A DNA stretch of 64,000 nt from Nitzschia sp. DOCU1 (GCA_951394045.1 OX595990.1:2720549-2784548); one strand, 5' to 3'; positions 1-10,917 are shown, counted from the stretch's first letter. Notes: generated from the letters alone by a model not told the origin. Numbers and translations: made by a program.

Positions 1-593
1 AAGCCACAATTCCATTAGTTTTGGTCTGCTCCACTAGCCAGTGAATCTAATTCATGTGATTGTTCCCTCGCGTTGAAAGAGCCATACTCTTCCTAAGTAT
101 TAGTATCAGAGAAGAGGCAGAGTAGTCGCGATTAGTCATATGCTCAAACGGTATAGTACTCGGCGCCTCCCTCCGTTCTGTGAATCCCTACGTGTCCATG
201 TCATGTCTGGGTATGGCCGAGGAATAGGAGTAGTCCTATATTTCGGAGAAAAGAATTCTTCCGAAGGCCGAAAATGTGCGCTGAAACGGCTATACCAGGT
301 ACCAGTACATTATTCGCCCAATTCTTTGTGCGCTATTTTATGCGGGTTTCCGGTTTTCTGCCTGGTCGACGACGACCATGAGATGCAACGATGCATCTTC
401 ATTCCATTAAAACTAAACACTGGCGTGGATGATGAACTGCCAAAAACTTTCTTGAAGGACAGCGTTTCTGTCGCCGATCCGTTTCTGTGGGGCTTCTTTT
501 CTTGGAGGCAATCGTTCATCCCAGTAGTTCGAATCGTTGAGACGAGGCAAGAGGGAAGATTTGTGTTGGAAACACGAAAGTCCCCTCTGTGAG
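1..593. other. upstream intergenic region
   Basis: No gene recognised. An open frame on the plus strand runs from about 140 to 592 but has no recognisable domain and is in a different frame from the gene that follows. A TACCAGGTA motif lies at 293-301. A 5' exon of the next gene could lie here but none is clear. Confidence 0.4.
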
Positions 594-1994
594 ATGTTCT
601 CATACGGATGTTGTATGCCGAAACCTGTTGGACTCACCTGGCGATCTACACGACGCGAAGCATCGGAAGTATCAGATGAGGCTGACAACAATAATTTATT
701 GGTTGAAGAATTAAATGGGCTAACGATGCAAGAGCGCGAGCAACTGTATGAGGAAATACATGGTGTCGCCGATATCATGGAAGAAACCCCGGACTTCGTC
801 GCAGAAAAGTTAGCGGCCATGCGGGAGGAGCTCGGCAAAATCCCAAAGAAAAACAGAAAAGCTCTGGACCGAGCTATATTCCTACGCCCCAGCCTCCCAA
901 ATGATGATAAACTCCACCTTCTGTTTCTTCGGGCGGAACGCTTTGATCCAGTGAAGGCAGCTGGAAAACTGTCACGACACTTTGAACACAAATTTGAGCT
1001 GTTCGGGGACTCCAAGTTGGTAAACAAAATCATGTTAGAGGACCTGAGTGAAGCGGAAAATGAGGCTTTAAAGTCCGGATTTTGCCAGCTCTTGACTACA
1101 GTAGATCGAGCGGGCAGAGGCATATACTTCATGACCGCTGGAAAGATTGATTGTGATCTTCTAGACTGGAAGGGTTTGTTGCGATGCGCATGGTACCAGA
1201 TCATGTCTGCGCTAGAAGACAACGAAGAGCTCCAAAAAAGGGGAGTGGTGCAGATGAGCAACCTGATGGGGAAGTGGAAGCACAGTACGACACACGTGCT
1301 GGATACAGTGTTGCGCGGAACCCATATTATTGGGGACTGGCCGTTTCGATCCTGCGGTTTCCATCTGTGTTACGACAATGCCACGCTTCGATCTGCGATA
1401 GGTGCCGTGAACGCAATGGCCGGCAAAGAGTTGCGGATACGGGAGCGAACTCATTATGGCTCCGAGATGGAAGTTCAGTACGCGTTGCTGACGTTTGGAA
1501 TTGCCTTGCCCGGGGCACTCACTTCTGGACAGGGCATCATGTCGAGAAACTATATCGACGATTACATCAGCAAGCGCCGACAAAGGGAGGCCGAATGGAA
1601 GCAGTGGGAGCGAAACCACCGAGATGCCGACCCAGAAGATATCGAATATCCAAACGAATTTGACGTCCTAATGGGTCGGGGATCGCCTTCGCACTCTTGG
1701 ATTGGCAACCAGCGGTTTTCGGCAAGGATATTGGCTCACGTCGATAGATATATGCAAGATACGAAAGATCGCATAGAGAAGACGATGCTAACCTTCGAGA
1801 TCGTCCAGAGAGTCCAATTAGACGGAGGGAGATTCCTCGAAAGAACCAGTACCGGGTGGGCAACTGTTGCGGATCAAGTTGCTAAGGATAAATGTGGTCA
1901 AATACTGCGCTCCGAATGGCGGAAACGCACAAGCTTGACTGGCGGAAGGGGTTCTCCAGCCATGGCTCAAGTGCTCAGCAGCGGCGCTATTTGA
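594..1994 (+). CDS. CRAL-TRIO (Sec14-like) protein with C-terminal 'MGRG' domain
   Basis: Encodes 466 aa from the ATG at 594; a second ATG at 615 is equally possible, and the open frame extends upstream without ATG. Around residue 108 the pattern LxLLFLRAxxFDPxKA matches the CRAL-TRIO N-terminal helical domain. The following ~200 residues, with D-RxGRGIYF and a PFRxCxxHLCYD motif, fit a Sec14-like lipid-binding fold. From about residue 356 the sequence DVLMGRG...GN..F, then ...W..V.DQVAxxKxxQxLR, matches a small domain repeatedly seen in diatoms (DUF6824 as I recall the name). The lipid ligand and cellular role are unknown. It is clearly paralogous to the convergent gene ending 287 bp away. 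The family assignment is firm; the function is not. Confidence 0.85.
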   Translation: MFSYGCCMPKPVGLTWRSTRREASEVSDEADNNNLLVEELNGLTMQEREQLYEEIHGVADIMEETPDFVAEKLAAMREELGKIPKKNRKALDRAIFLRPSLPNDDKLHLLFLRAERFDPVKAAGKLSRHFEHKFELFGDSKLVNKIMLEDLSEAENEALKSGFCQLLTTVDRAGRGIYFMTAGKIDCDLLDWKGLLRCAWYQIMSALEDNEELQKRGVVQMSNLMGKWKHSTTHVLDTVLRGTHIIGDWPFRSCGFHLCYDNATLRSAIGAVNAMAGKELRIRERTHYGSEMEVQYALLTFGIALPGALTSGQGIMSRNYIDDYISKRRQREAEWKQWERNHRDADPEDIEYPNEFDVLMGRGSPSHSWIGNQRFSARILAHVDRYMQDTKDRIEKTMLTFEIVQRVQLDGGRFLERTSTGWATVADQVAKDKCGQILRSEWRKRTSLTGGRGSPAMAQVLSSGAI

Positions 1995-2281
1995 TTACGC
2001 CTGCAAACAATGCTTCCTGAGAGCCAAGGCAAGACGACCCGTCGTTGAGGATAACACGAGCGACGAACAGGGCAAATCCGCATCACGGAAACAGAAACAG
2101 ATATCAATATAGTTTCAAGGAATGTTGTTTATGTTTCTGGTTGTTGGCATCCTAGCGAAAATGTTGTGCTGTAATTTGGCGAAAATGATGTCTCACCTAA
2201 TGCGTTCAGATGAGTGATTTTATGTTCATAATATATTACGTTGCCGGTATGTAATGCGATGTTTGGTAAACTGTTGCGACA

Positions 2282-3769
2282 TCAATCCGTTCGTAGCCGC
2301 TTTTCGCGTGAAATATCAGTTACTGAGTCGTCGTCGCACGACGAGCAATCCCCCGACGCACCCAGCAAGTCGTAACTTGCAGATTCGTCTTCCTCCTTGT
2401 TGTTTGTCAGTCCATTCCATGCATTGTCGGGACTTTGGTTGGAAGCTGGCCGGCTGTTTCTAATCAAGGCCCTTAACATTTGACTAACCTTGTCGACAGC
2501 AACCTGTTGTGGGACCGACTCCCACCCAGTCAGAGTTCGCTGGACAAACTTTCCACCATCCGCCTCGACTTGTTGGACAATGTCGACAGCGACCTTCATT
2601 TTTTGAACGCCGGGCTTTGCGGCATCAGCGTATTTGTCTACAGATAAAGCCACGATGTCAAATAGCTTTTTGTTACCGTCCCACTCACGGTAGGGCCGCC
2701 CTCGACCCATCAGAACATCAAATGGACCAGGATAACTTCTAAAACTTGAACTTTCACCCCTGTGTTCCAGACTCTTCCACGGCGTTTCTTTTTCACGTCG
2801 ACTGGCAATATACGATTCTAAATAGTCCCTGGAAAGGAAGCCCTTGCCGAATGTCAAACTATCTGAGAGTTTGATTCCAAACGTCAGAAGTGCGTACTCC
2901 GTTTCCAATTGCGACCCAAAATGAAATCGTTGGCGAAGTCTTAAATGCCTCCCAATGATCAGATTGAAAGAGTCCAAAATTTTATGAATTCTTTCGTCAT
3001 CATAACACAAATGGTACGCACAAGAGTGGAACGGCCAGTCTCTTGCTATGTGCCCAGCTTTCCAAATATATTCAAGTAACTCTGACGGAGAATGCCGAAG
3101 ATCGCCATAGAAATTGCTTATTTGTACAACTCCCCGCTTCTGAAGTTCTTCATTCTCTTCGATCACTGTCATCACTTGGTACCAAGCGTATCGCATGAAA
3201 GCCATGCCGTGGCTCAAGTCATACAATGCTATCGTTGTTAGAAAAATGCCTCGACCTCTTCGGTCAGTGTTTGTCAGAAACTGGCAGGCACCCGACCTCA
3301 TAACCTTCAACTCTGCTTCACCCAAGTCCTCTAGCGTAATTTTCTTGACTAGGCAAGAGTCCCCAAACAGCTCCCGTTTGTGCTCGAAATGCCGGCACAT
3401 CTTATTGGCTGCTCTGACCGGGTCGAATTGTTCTGCACGCAGAAACATCAGGTGCAGTTTATCATCGGATTGAAGTCCTGGCCGCAGAAACATTGCCCGG
3501 TCCAGTGCTCGCCGACGTCGTTTGGGGACCGACCCAAGTTGATCACGCATTTCCTGTAACTTTCGTGCCACAAAGTCAGGGGTTTCTTCCATGATATCGT
3601 CAACTCCATGAAGCTCATTATACACCTTCTCGCGTTCTTCATGCGTAAGCCCATTGAGCTCTTCCAAACGAAGATTCTTCATCGCATCGAGCCCCCCCGA
3701 AGCGTCGAAGGGAAGTTCTTCGCCATTCTTAAAACTTTGTTTGTTCATGCCACGGCTGCTACCCATCAT
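2282..3769 (-). CDS. CRAL-TRIO (Sec14-like) protein with C-terminal 'MGRG' domain, paralogue
   Basis: Encodes 495 aa from an ATG at 3769 (a second ATG follows directly). It is colinear with the 594-1994 protein over its whole length: an ELNGLT..ER block at the N terminus, LHLMFLRAEQFDP near residue 103, the PFHSCAYHLCYDD block, and a DVLMGRG domain near residue 353 ending in W.SVPQQVAVDK. It has an extra acidic, Ser-rich tail of about 60 residues that its neighbour lacks. The pair is convergent with tails 287 bp apart, consistent with an inverted local duplication. Lipid or retinoid-like ligand binding is a family inference only; no substrate is visible in the sequence. Confidence 0.87.
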   Translation of the reverse strand: MMGSSRGMNKQSFKNGEELPFDASGGLDAMKNLRLEELNGLTHEEREKVYNELHGVDDIMEETPDFVARKLQEMRDQLGSVPKRRRRALDRAMFLRPGLQSDDKLHLMFLRAEQFDPVRAANKMCRHFEHKRELFGDSCLVKKITLEDLGEAELKVMRSGACQFLTNTDRRGRGIFLTTIALYDLSHGMAFMRYAWYQVMTVIEENEELQKRGVVQISNFYGDLRHSPSELLEYIWKAGHIARDWPFHSCAYHLCYDDERIHKILDSFNLIIGRHLRLRQRFHFGSQLETEYALLTFGIKLSDSLTFGKGFLSRDYLESYIASRREKETPWKSLEHRGESSSFRSYPGPFDVLMGRGRPYREWDGNKKLFDIVALSVDKYADAAKPGVQKMKVAVDIVQQVEADGGKFVQRTLTGWESVPQQVAVDKVSQMLRALIRNSRPASNQSPDNAWNGLTNNKEEDESASYDLLGASGDCSSCDDDSVTDISREKRLRTD

Positions 3770-4595
3770 GGCTGAACGTCGAAAGCGGTCTCCAGTTAGC
3801 TATGATAGTAGAGCGAATGAACACAGTAGTAGTACTGATGAAAAAATGCCACGCGAAGCAGTGTCCTCGCTCTACTACCGGTACCATCCAGCCAGAGCAA
3901 ACCCTTCTCAAAACAAAAAACCGAAGACTGAGACGCCAGACGCGGTCTCGAAACGCGAAAAGTCTGCAATAATTGTGGATTTCCGATCAACACCCATAAA
4001 ATGCACTTGCACGGATAAATCGGCTCGTAAAGGGTGGTTTCTCGTACCGGTAGTTGAGAATACGAGGCGCCGGGAATTCAATATGAGCTGAGGAACATTT
4101 AAGCTCTTTCTGGTTGGTATTATCAAATTGCGCCCTACCGGTAACTTCTCTTCTCTTTGTGCCATTCTCTCGGCCATTCGCGCGTATCCTTAAATAAACA
4201 TATCCAATTAAAATATCAATTGTCCACAGGCTAGATAAACAACATTACCGTTTCGTTATCAACCGGAACACAGAACCAAACCAAATGACGTGTTGATGGG
4301 GATTGTTCGGGTTCGTCTCATGCCACACCTGAAGAAGTGAAGCTGACAACAAGTCAGTTCCTCGCGCTGAGCGGGGGAATTCTTTCCTTCCTCCCCCTTT
4401 CCCCTTTCCATTTGTCCCCTCCAGGATGCTGTTTTCATTACCCATTTGAACATCTTGCTATCTTCATGAACGAAGGGCAAAACGCAATGAAGTGCTAATG
4501 CCAGTGATTTCTTCTGGGGTGTGGTTGGCTCCTGCCTTTGAAATTCACCTTTCAAAACTACAGTGCTGGTTTGGACGACTGTTTCTTGCGGCGCC
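3770..4595. other. divergent promoter region
   Basis: Lies between two divergent genes. It holds three TACCGGTA palindromes (3876-3883, 4045-4052, 4136-4143). Short open frames on both strands show no domain. Confidence 0.5.
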
Positions 4596-6362
4596 ATGGT
4601 CATTTATTCTTCGCCCATGAACGCTGATGGTCGGCACAACGTTTTATTCTTGTTGTGTCGATCCCTTTGGACAGTAGCTGTTGTTGTTGGAGCTGCTATG
4701 GCTATGACTTTGGAGCAGTCTTACTCGAATGCTCGAACAGTACGCTTACTCCAAGGCCACGAGGCTGCACTCCCACTCTACCAGGAACTTTTGCGGCAAA
4801 ACCCCACGGATGTCACGGCGGCCACTCGCATTGCCAGTCACCCCGATACACCCAAGCGACACGGGCGACTTGCAGGAGATGTTGCGATGAATAAATTTTC
4901 AAAGGAGGAGCTACAAAGCTTCACCGCCCGACTATTGCAGTGGAATTTCACTCCCCTGGGCATTGCCCATCACATCTTTTCGACGTCACACGAGAATTTC
5001 GTGGCCGCGCGAGCTTCGACAGCTCCATTGTATGTACAGCCATTGCGAGCTGGGAGTCCAGCACCGCCTGCCCCACAATCAGCGTTGGATACTTGTATCC
5101 AACTCTTCCTCATGGCAGTGGGTGTCCGGCGTTCCATTTGTCAACAGTACCTGGGCCAAGAAACAGTGGAACTCTTGGAAGAACTGGGAATCGCCTTTTG
5201 TAATGACGAAATTGACAACAGTCAAACGGATCCACTCGTGGTTCCCTACTGTCACATCATGCCCGTCAAACCGATGTCGGGAGTTAATGATCTGAAGGTT
5301 CTTTATTTTGCGACGGATTTGCACCCGAATGTCTTGTCCATGACATCCATGATCGACGAGGAAAACGACCCAGTCATGTACATTGGGCCCGACTCGCTGG
5401 CGCTAGTCGATCATTGGACATCGTTGCCTCATCGTCATCAAACTACCGAGAAGAAAACTCTACGAATCGTAGATATCGGTACAGGGAGTGGGATTCAAGC
5501 GTTGACCATGGCGTTATCACTGCAATCAGCCAGATTAAAACGTTATGACGATGATAATGGAATCCAAGTGGTCTGCATTGACCTCAATCCTCGCGCGTTA
5601 CGGATCGCTTGGCTCAACTTTGTTTGGAATGGAGTTTTCGAGCCCGAGTCGGTTCTGGGAGACGTGCGGGACGAATGTGGAACGCAGCTAATGCTGCTTC
5701 GGGATGATCCACTAGAAATGTCCAAAAAGAAGTCATGGTCCGAGTGGTTGGGTCGTCCCACGTTTCTACTGGCGAATCCACCATTTTTACCAGTACCCGT
5801 GCATGATACGATCATTCAAAGACGGCATGGATTATTTTCTTCCGGTGGTGCCAGCGGTGAAGAGATTCTACAGCGAATCGTACAACTCGCAGCAGACTGT
5901 CTCGATGACGACGACGATCAGTACTCGACACTTGCCATTGTCTCGGAGTTTATGAATCCACAGACTGACTTTATCGCTCGACTAAAAACCTGGTGGGGCA
6001 ACAACAACACACGCGCCAGAGGTGTCTTATTCACAAACGAAAAGGCCCTCGATGCTGCGACGTATGCTTTGAGACGTGCCGATTCACCCGAGGAAGTGGA
6101 AACTTGGATGAAACACCTTTTGAGGGAAGAAATCACACATATTTCGCCAGGTTTGCTGTTTCTTCAAAAATCATCATCATCATACAACACTGCAGCCACC
6201 ACGTTACATGGTGATGGTGGTGGCCTCCACATGCATAGCTATTTGGTGCCAAAGTCTGCAGAGGGCTCGATTTGGACGCCCACAAACCTAAAGGCCAGGG
6301 AATTTTCGAGAACGAAATTGATCGAGCTCGGCATGTATTATCATCATTCAAACGTGATTTAA
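4596..6362 (+). CDS. HemK/PrmC-like SAM-dependent methyltransferase
   Basis: Encodes 588 aa from the first ATG at 4596 (another at 4618). The N terminus has a hydrophobic segment (VLFLLCRSLWTVAVVVGAAMA), so it may be a signal peptide or anchor, followed by a short TPR-like stretch. The catalytic core is a class I methyltransferase: motif I VDIGTGSG near residue 292, an acidic motif CIDLNPRAL, and the NPPF signature near residue 394. NPPF is typical of enzymes that methylate an amide or amino nitrogen (HemK/PrmC, RsmC). The flanking N- and C-terminal regions resemble the larger bacterial relatives of this fold rather than PrmC itself, so release-factor methylation should not be assumed. The target is unknown. 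No intron is needed. Confidence 0.82.
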   Translation: MVIYSSPMNADGRHNVLFLLCRSLWTVAVVVGAAMAMTLEQSYSNARTVRLLQGHEAALPLYQELLRQNPTDVTAATRIASHPDTPKRHGRLAGDVAMNKFSKEELQSFTARLLQWNFTPLGIAHHIFSTSHENFVAARASTAPLYVQPLRAGSPAPPAPQSALDTCIQLFLMAVGVRRSICQQYLGQETVELLEELGIAFCNDEIDNSQTDPLVVPYCHIMPVKPMSGVNDLKVLYFATDLHPNVLSMTSMIDEENDPVMYIGPDSLALVDHWTSLPHRHQTTEKKTLRIVDIGTGSGIQALTMALSLQSARLKRYDDDNGIQVVCIDLNPRALRIAWLNFVWNGVFEPESVLGDVRDECGTQLMLLRDDPLEMSKKKSWSEWLGRPTFLLANPPFLPVPVHDTIIQRRHGLFSSGGASGEEILQRIVQLAADCLDDDDDQYSTLAIVSEFMNPQTDFIARLKTWWGNNNTRARGVLFTNEKALDAATYALRRADSPEEVETWMKHLLREEITHISPGLLFLQKSSSSYNTAATTLHGDGGGLHMHSYLVPKSAEGSIWTPTNLKAREFSRTKLIELGMYYHHSNVI

Positions 6363-6906
6363 AATCTTCCTATCTTGGCTCGCAGTTTAGGGAATCAGTC
6401 TACTACTACTAGTCCCATAATCAATACGTACTCGTTCGTCCTCTTGGTCCCAATACCTCTTTCTAAATCGTAGTATCAGCTATGGATTAAATTTTGATAC
6501 TCTACTCGACGTTTTAGAGATCGAATAGTAGTTGTCCCCCTACAACGCTTGCGATCAAGCGTTGTGTAATCGCCTGTGTGTAAGCCCCAGAAGCCGCTGG
6601 ATGCTTGGACGGTCATTCAAAGCACGACGAGCTATCCGTCAACGCCATTGTGTGGCGACACGAGATTGATGTTGTTCGTAAACAACCCCGCCAAGCAACA
6701 GTCTCGAAAAGGGTCTCCAAAACGGCCTCGGCTACTTCTTCGTCCGAAGCAACGAGATGAAACGAAAGCGACGCCTGCGCATCCCTTTTCCGATTGCAAC
6801 TTCACTCACCGAACGACTAAAAGTGGAATGCGCTGCTTGCTGCGTCTCGCTGTACTCCAGCAAAGGAGGTCAAGCCTCCCCCATGAATTATTTTGCCACC
6901 CCTCTT
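6363..6906. other. convergent 3' intergenic region
   Basis: Between the convergent ends of the methyltransferase and the 7TM gene. It holds a perfect hairpin at 6542-6565 and no recognisable gene. Confidence 0.5.
6542..6565. repeat. perfect 10-bp inverted repeat (hairpin)
   Basis: Left arm ACAACGCTTG (6542-6551), four-base loop CGAT, right arm CAAGCGTTGT (6556-6565). The arms are exactly complementary. It sits in the shared 3' region of two convergent genes, so a role in 3'-end formation is possible but not shown. Confidence 0.7.
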
Positions 6907-8199
6907 CTACCCGGACTTTGCGTCGCTTCCTGCTGCTTCTTCGTCTCCTTCTTTTTTCTGCGGAACCGCAGCGTCCTTAGGCTGGTTAGCCTCAGGGTCC
7001 AAGTCGTCGTCGTCGTTGGTAACCGACACAACCGAGTTATTGGACATGGACTTGTTGGGATCAAAGGCCACTTCGTTCGGCATATCCGAAGCCAGAGAAT
7101 GCACAGACGATTGAATACTTGGCATTTCATAATTATCCCCGTAAATGCGCTCTCGAACTTCTTCAATTTCGTCCGGATCCCCCGCTTTGGACATGCTCAC
7201 CCGAAAGACCACCATTACTGAATCGTCGGGATACATTGCCCGCAGCATCTGAAATCGCGGTCGGATGTAAATGAAGCAATTCAATACACCTTGCAACGGA
7301 TATATCAAAAACGCCAAGAAAATAAGAGTAAACGGGGGTGCATCGCCCTTGGACGGAACGACAACCGCAAGTAAAGGCCAGAGCAGAGTATTGACAAAGA
7401 CCCCAGTATATAGTATAGCCTGAGTCGCGACGGCTCGAAGGCGTTGCTTCATTTCCTCCGCTAGTGCAGCAGCATCTGCTCCACCACCATTATCGCCTCC
7501 CTTGGTGAGAACTCCTTGTACGCGACAATACACCATTATCGTCGCCGTAATGCCGGCACACGTGGCAATAATCATAGAAGCGATCCAGGCCCACCGCAAC
7601 GAGTTTGTTTCTTTGGGCAACAACCAGCCGTCTCCTCCTGCCGGCACGCATTCCCCCTGATAATCTGACGCCTCATCCATGCAGTCATAACTCTGAATAA
7701 CACACAGCCCCAGTGGCTCCGATACATCCAAATTATTAGTGGCTGCCGCTGCCACGGCAATGCCTCCTGGCAACCCTAAACAGGATAAATGAGCACACCA
7801 TTCCCACACTCCAATAATATCTTCTGGTTGTTTTTGACGTTTCGGTGAACTCTGGATACTAAAATAGAAGTACACGCTGAGATAGCAGCTGTACATGGCC
7901 ACACTCAAGGTCCCAAAGTTAAGAAAAAATCCTACGAGGGAACACGTTTTGGTGCTTCCAACGGCCCAATAAAAGTCGGGGGCTTCGGGTAACAGGAATT
8001 GATGAATGACCAAAAAGGCAGAACTTAAAATGTCCACCAGACTCAGCATGAATAGAAATCGTTGGTACGTCGAAGTCATTTTCAAGTAGGCTATTCGAGT
8101 AACAGCAATCGAACCCAAAATGGACAAAAAGGAGGAAAACGCCGCGACAATCACCAACGTGCCATACTGGCCCTTGGTACGATAGCCCACGTATTCCAT
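6907..8199 (-). CDS. seven-transmembrane, GPCR-like receptor
   Basis: Encodes 430 aa from the ATG at 8199; the frame extends only to a TTG further upstream. Seven hydrophobic segments can be read in order: YGTLVIVAAFSSF..., RFLFMLSLVDILSS..., a CSLVGFFLNFGTLSVAMYS segment, WCAHLSCLGLPGGIAVAAA, AWIASMIIATCAGITATI, ILYTGVFVNTLLWPLLAVV, and FLIYPLQGVLNCFIYIRPRF. The last ends in an N-x-x-IYIRPR pattern typical of algal and amoebal GPCR-like proteins. A long second extracellular loop carries three Cys. The cytoplasmic tail of about 100 residues is acidic and Ser-rich and could be phosphorylated. Ligand and coupling are unknown. It is divergent from the uL22m gene. Confidence 0.82.
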   Translation of the reverse strand: MEYVGYRTKGQYGTLVIVAAFSSFLSILGSIAVTRIAYLKMTSTYQRFLFMLSLVDILSSAFLVIHQFLLPEAPDFYWAVGSTKTCSLVGFFLNFGTLSVAMYSCYLSVYFYFSIQSSPKRQKQPEDIIGVWEWCAHLSCLGLPGGIAVAAAATNNLDVSEPLGLCVIQSYDCMDEASDYQGECVPAGGDGWLLPKETNSLRWAWIASMIIATCAGITATIMVYCRVQGVLTKGGDNGGGADAAALAEEMKQRLRAVATQAILYTGVFVNTLLWPLLAVVVPSKGDAPPFTLIFLAFLIYPLQGVLNCFIYIRPRFQMLRAMYPDDSVMVVFRVSMSKAGDPDEIEEVRERIYGDNYEMPSIQSSVHSLASDMPNEVAFDPNKSMSNNSVVSVTNDDDDLDPEANQPKDAAVPQKKEGDEEAAGSDAKSG

Positions 8200-8794
8200 G
8201 ATTGATTTACAATGTGCAATCAATAGTGGAACAAGTCAGTAGTGGTTGTTGCTTTCTCTTTTCAATAAAAAACCTATGGGCCCAGGAAGCCGAAAGCCTG
8301 CACTCTAGAGCATCAATCCAAAACAGTCACTTGGTCGGTGCGTACCACCTCTGAAGTTGTAGGATGGATCAACAACCCATGATGCCTTTCGCGTTTCCGC
8401 TTCGCGATCCTCACACCAAACGTAGCAAAAACCAGAACTGCTCCGGCGCGCGCGATGCTGGAGGCGTTTGCGGCTCTCGCTCGTTCGGCGACGCCGACAC
8501 GGAATTTTCATTTTTCGAGCCGGGTGGTGATGTGGCGCGCGCAGATTTGTTTCCGTTCAAAAGTGACACTTTCGCTTCGAGGGCGGATGGGCTTCACAAT
8601 AGCAGTCGAAAGAGTCAAAAACGTCTGGCCTTCCAACCAACCAAGACTTTGTGGATCCGCCGCATGCGCTCCTTGTCTCTCAAATGCTCACCATGACGTT
8701 GGTGCGTTATCATAACGTACGACTATTTGTAGATTGTCCCTCTCATTACCCATTACCTCCTCCATAACTGTGAAGTTGTGGCCATTACAACAAG
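8200..8794. other. divergent promoter region
   Basis: Shared upstream region of the 7TM gene (minus) and the uL22m gene (plus). An open frame at 8364-8696 shows no domain and I do not call it a gene. Confidence 0.45.
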
Positions 8795-9764
8795 ATGAAT
8801 GACCTGGTTCGTCGCGTAGCATCCATGGGGTTGCGCAGGGCTGCTCCTTGCCGACAACAACGAATGGTGGGAGTTGCAGCTTGTATGCCGAATCAGGGAC
8901 CGGCCGTCCATTGGCTTCTTCCAAATTACAGGACGAGTGCTACGAGACAGAGCATCATGTCATTCTCTACAGACGCTGCCAAACTGGAAACTCCTCCTCT
9001 TCCATCATCTTCTACTAATCAACAATCCGTGTTTACAGATGAAGCCACTGGTCAGCAATACGGCATGCTCATCGATACACGAAACTTGCCCAAACTCAAA
9101 CCCGGTCTGGTGCAAAAACGACTTGCCAACTGCAAAACCTACATTGGACAAGAAAAAACAATTCGACAATCCCCTTGGAAATTAAATCGCGTTTGTCAGC
9201 TGGCGGCAGGCCTCACCTTGGAAGAAGCCTTGACGCAACTCAAGTTTTGCGATATCAAAAATTCCGATTTGGTCGCCAAGGTGCTCAAACGGACCAGCAA
9301 TTTGGCCGATATTCGAGATGGAATTCAAATGTCACAACTCGAAGTTGCGGAATGCTTCACTAACAAATCGCTCATGTTACGACGAATGAAACCAATGGGA
9401 CGAGGAAGGTATGTACGCCTTGTAGGGATATTGCTGCCTGATGAAACTATGGATCATAGCTCAACCTTTTTGAATATGTCGCCATGTTTCTTGTTTCTTC
9501 CTTGCTATTATTGTTGTTAACAGAGCCGGCGTCATGCATCATAAATTCTCTAATATTCGTGTGGTGTTGCGAGAAATTGACTTCCCCCTTCGTATCTTTC
9601 AACAAAAGTCATTGAACCAAAAAAAGAAATGGTTGCGACTTCAACACCGGGCAGAACAAGATGCCAAGGCTGCCAAAGCCAAACGCGACGAATTGAAACG
9701 GCTCGAAAAGCAGCAAGAAGAACAATTGCAGGAACGAAAAGCGGCGGCCCAAAACAGCAGGTGA
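8795..9764 (+). CDS. MRPL22: mitochondrial large-subunit ribosomal protein uL22m
   Basis: Two exons, 8795-9408 and 9524-9764, with a 115-bp GT-AG intron; the junction completes an Arg codon within the conserved GRGR motif and the product is 284 aa. The N terminus is Arg-rich and almost free of acidic residues (MNDLVRRVASMGLRRAAP), a mitochondrial presequence. The body has the L22 signature: IRQSPWKLNRVCQLAAG, EALTQLKF, and LMLRRMKPMGRGRAGVMHHK spanning the splice site. The C terminus is a Lys/Gln/Glu-rich helix (QEEQLQERK). uL22 lines the peptide exit tunnel of the large subunit. Without splicing the frame reads into a stop at 9520, which supports the intron. Confidence 0.92.
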
Positions 9765-10917
9765 TTCTAATAAGATAGCGTGTCAACCAACCAACTAACC
9801 AACAACAAAAAAGACAACAGGCGTGATAGTAGCTATCACACCCCAACAGATGCCGCTGTCTCTGAACATTAGCTGATAAGAACGATAAATGTAGAAGTCA
9901 AACCTTCTGGCATTGCGACGTGCGGCAGAAAGAGGAGTTGCAGTTCCTAGCTCAGGACAATGGAAGACAACCCGCGATTTGGTGTTGCTTGAGATTGCAT
10001 TGTCATGTTGTTGTAGCCCCAGATGTTATACGCTAATAATGCTTGGCGTGCTAGAGCTGGTGGCCTACTACTAGACTACTGTTAGTACCAGGTATTCCCC
10101 CGAGCCTGTACCTGGTATGTCGTAATAGTTCTTTGACAATCCTGTCAGTCAACAAAAGTACAACCTTATTAACGTATGTATGCTAATATTATTAAAGAAT
10201 TCCTAGTACAAGATCAGAGAATAGCAGTGCCGCGGTCGGACGATCCTCCTCCGAACGCCACACAAAGAATCGCCCGATTTCAACGGGGTCGTGTCCAGTC
10301 GCCAATAATTTGCAGGCAGGCAGGCCATTGGTAGTATGCTACTATTAATACCTTTAGACTCAGTGCGAATTCTTCCTCTGCCGCGATATTTTCCGCGGTC
10401 ACGAGGAAGTCATCACGGCCCAACTTCCAGTGTCTGGTCCTGCCGGCAGCAGTTTCATCGTGCACGCTGCAATCTCACACCGGTACGGACTATCGAGAGA
10501 GCTTTAAAATATCATGATAGGGCCTTTTGGGTTCGCTGCTACGAAAGATTGCGTGGCTCTCTCGTAGGAAAAGAATGGAAGAACCTCAAGACACCGGTGC
10601 TCCCGAATAGCGCCTTTTATGCCATTTTGAAGTTTGCAAGATCGGAGACTACGCTGGTAGAAAGAACACGTGGAAAATGCGTTGCACGTCGCTGACGGTA
10701 TTGCAATTCAGAAGGCCCAAAAGGCCGAATTCGTATTCCAGCCAATCAAAAGCGGTACCGCCTCAGAAAGACGCTTTTGTCCCTCACCGGACAATCACTG
10801 CAAGCCTTGAAATTTTGCAGGATCGTTGAAGAACACACCAGAGAAATTTTCAGCGCTTCACACCCCTCATAAAATCAAACTCCGATCACACTACTACTCC
10901 CTAATCTTCAATACAAC
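9765..10917. other. long intergenic region
   Basis: About 1.15 kb with no recognisable gene. It contains the stem-loop at 10086-10117. Open frames of up to 119 codons show no domain. The final 100 bp probably form the promoter and 5' UTR of the next gene. Confidence 0.45.
10086..10117. repeat. inverted TACCAGGTA/TACCTGGTA pair
   Basis: TACCAGGTA at 10086-10094 and its exact reverse complement TACCTGGTA at 10109-10117, separated by 14 bases, can form a 9-bp stem-loop. The same 9-mer recurs at other intergenic sites in the window. Confidence 0.65.

Noticed and set aside
526..534. GTTCGAATC, resembling a tRNA B-box
   Set aside because: No A-box at the right distance and no cloverleaf around it.
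140..592. Open frame of 150 codons at the window start
   Set aside because: No domain and wrong frame for the following gene; kept only as an intergenic note.
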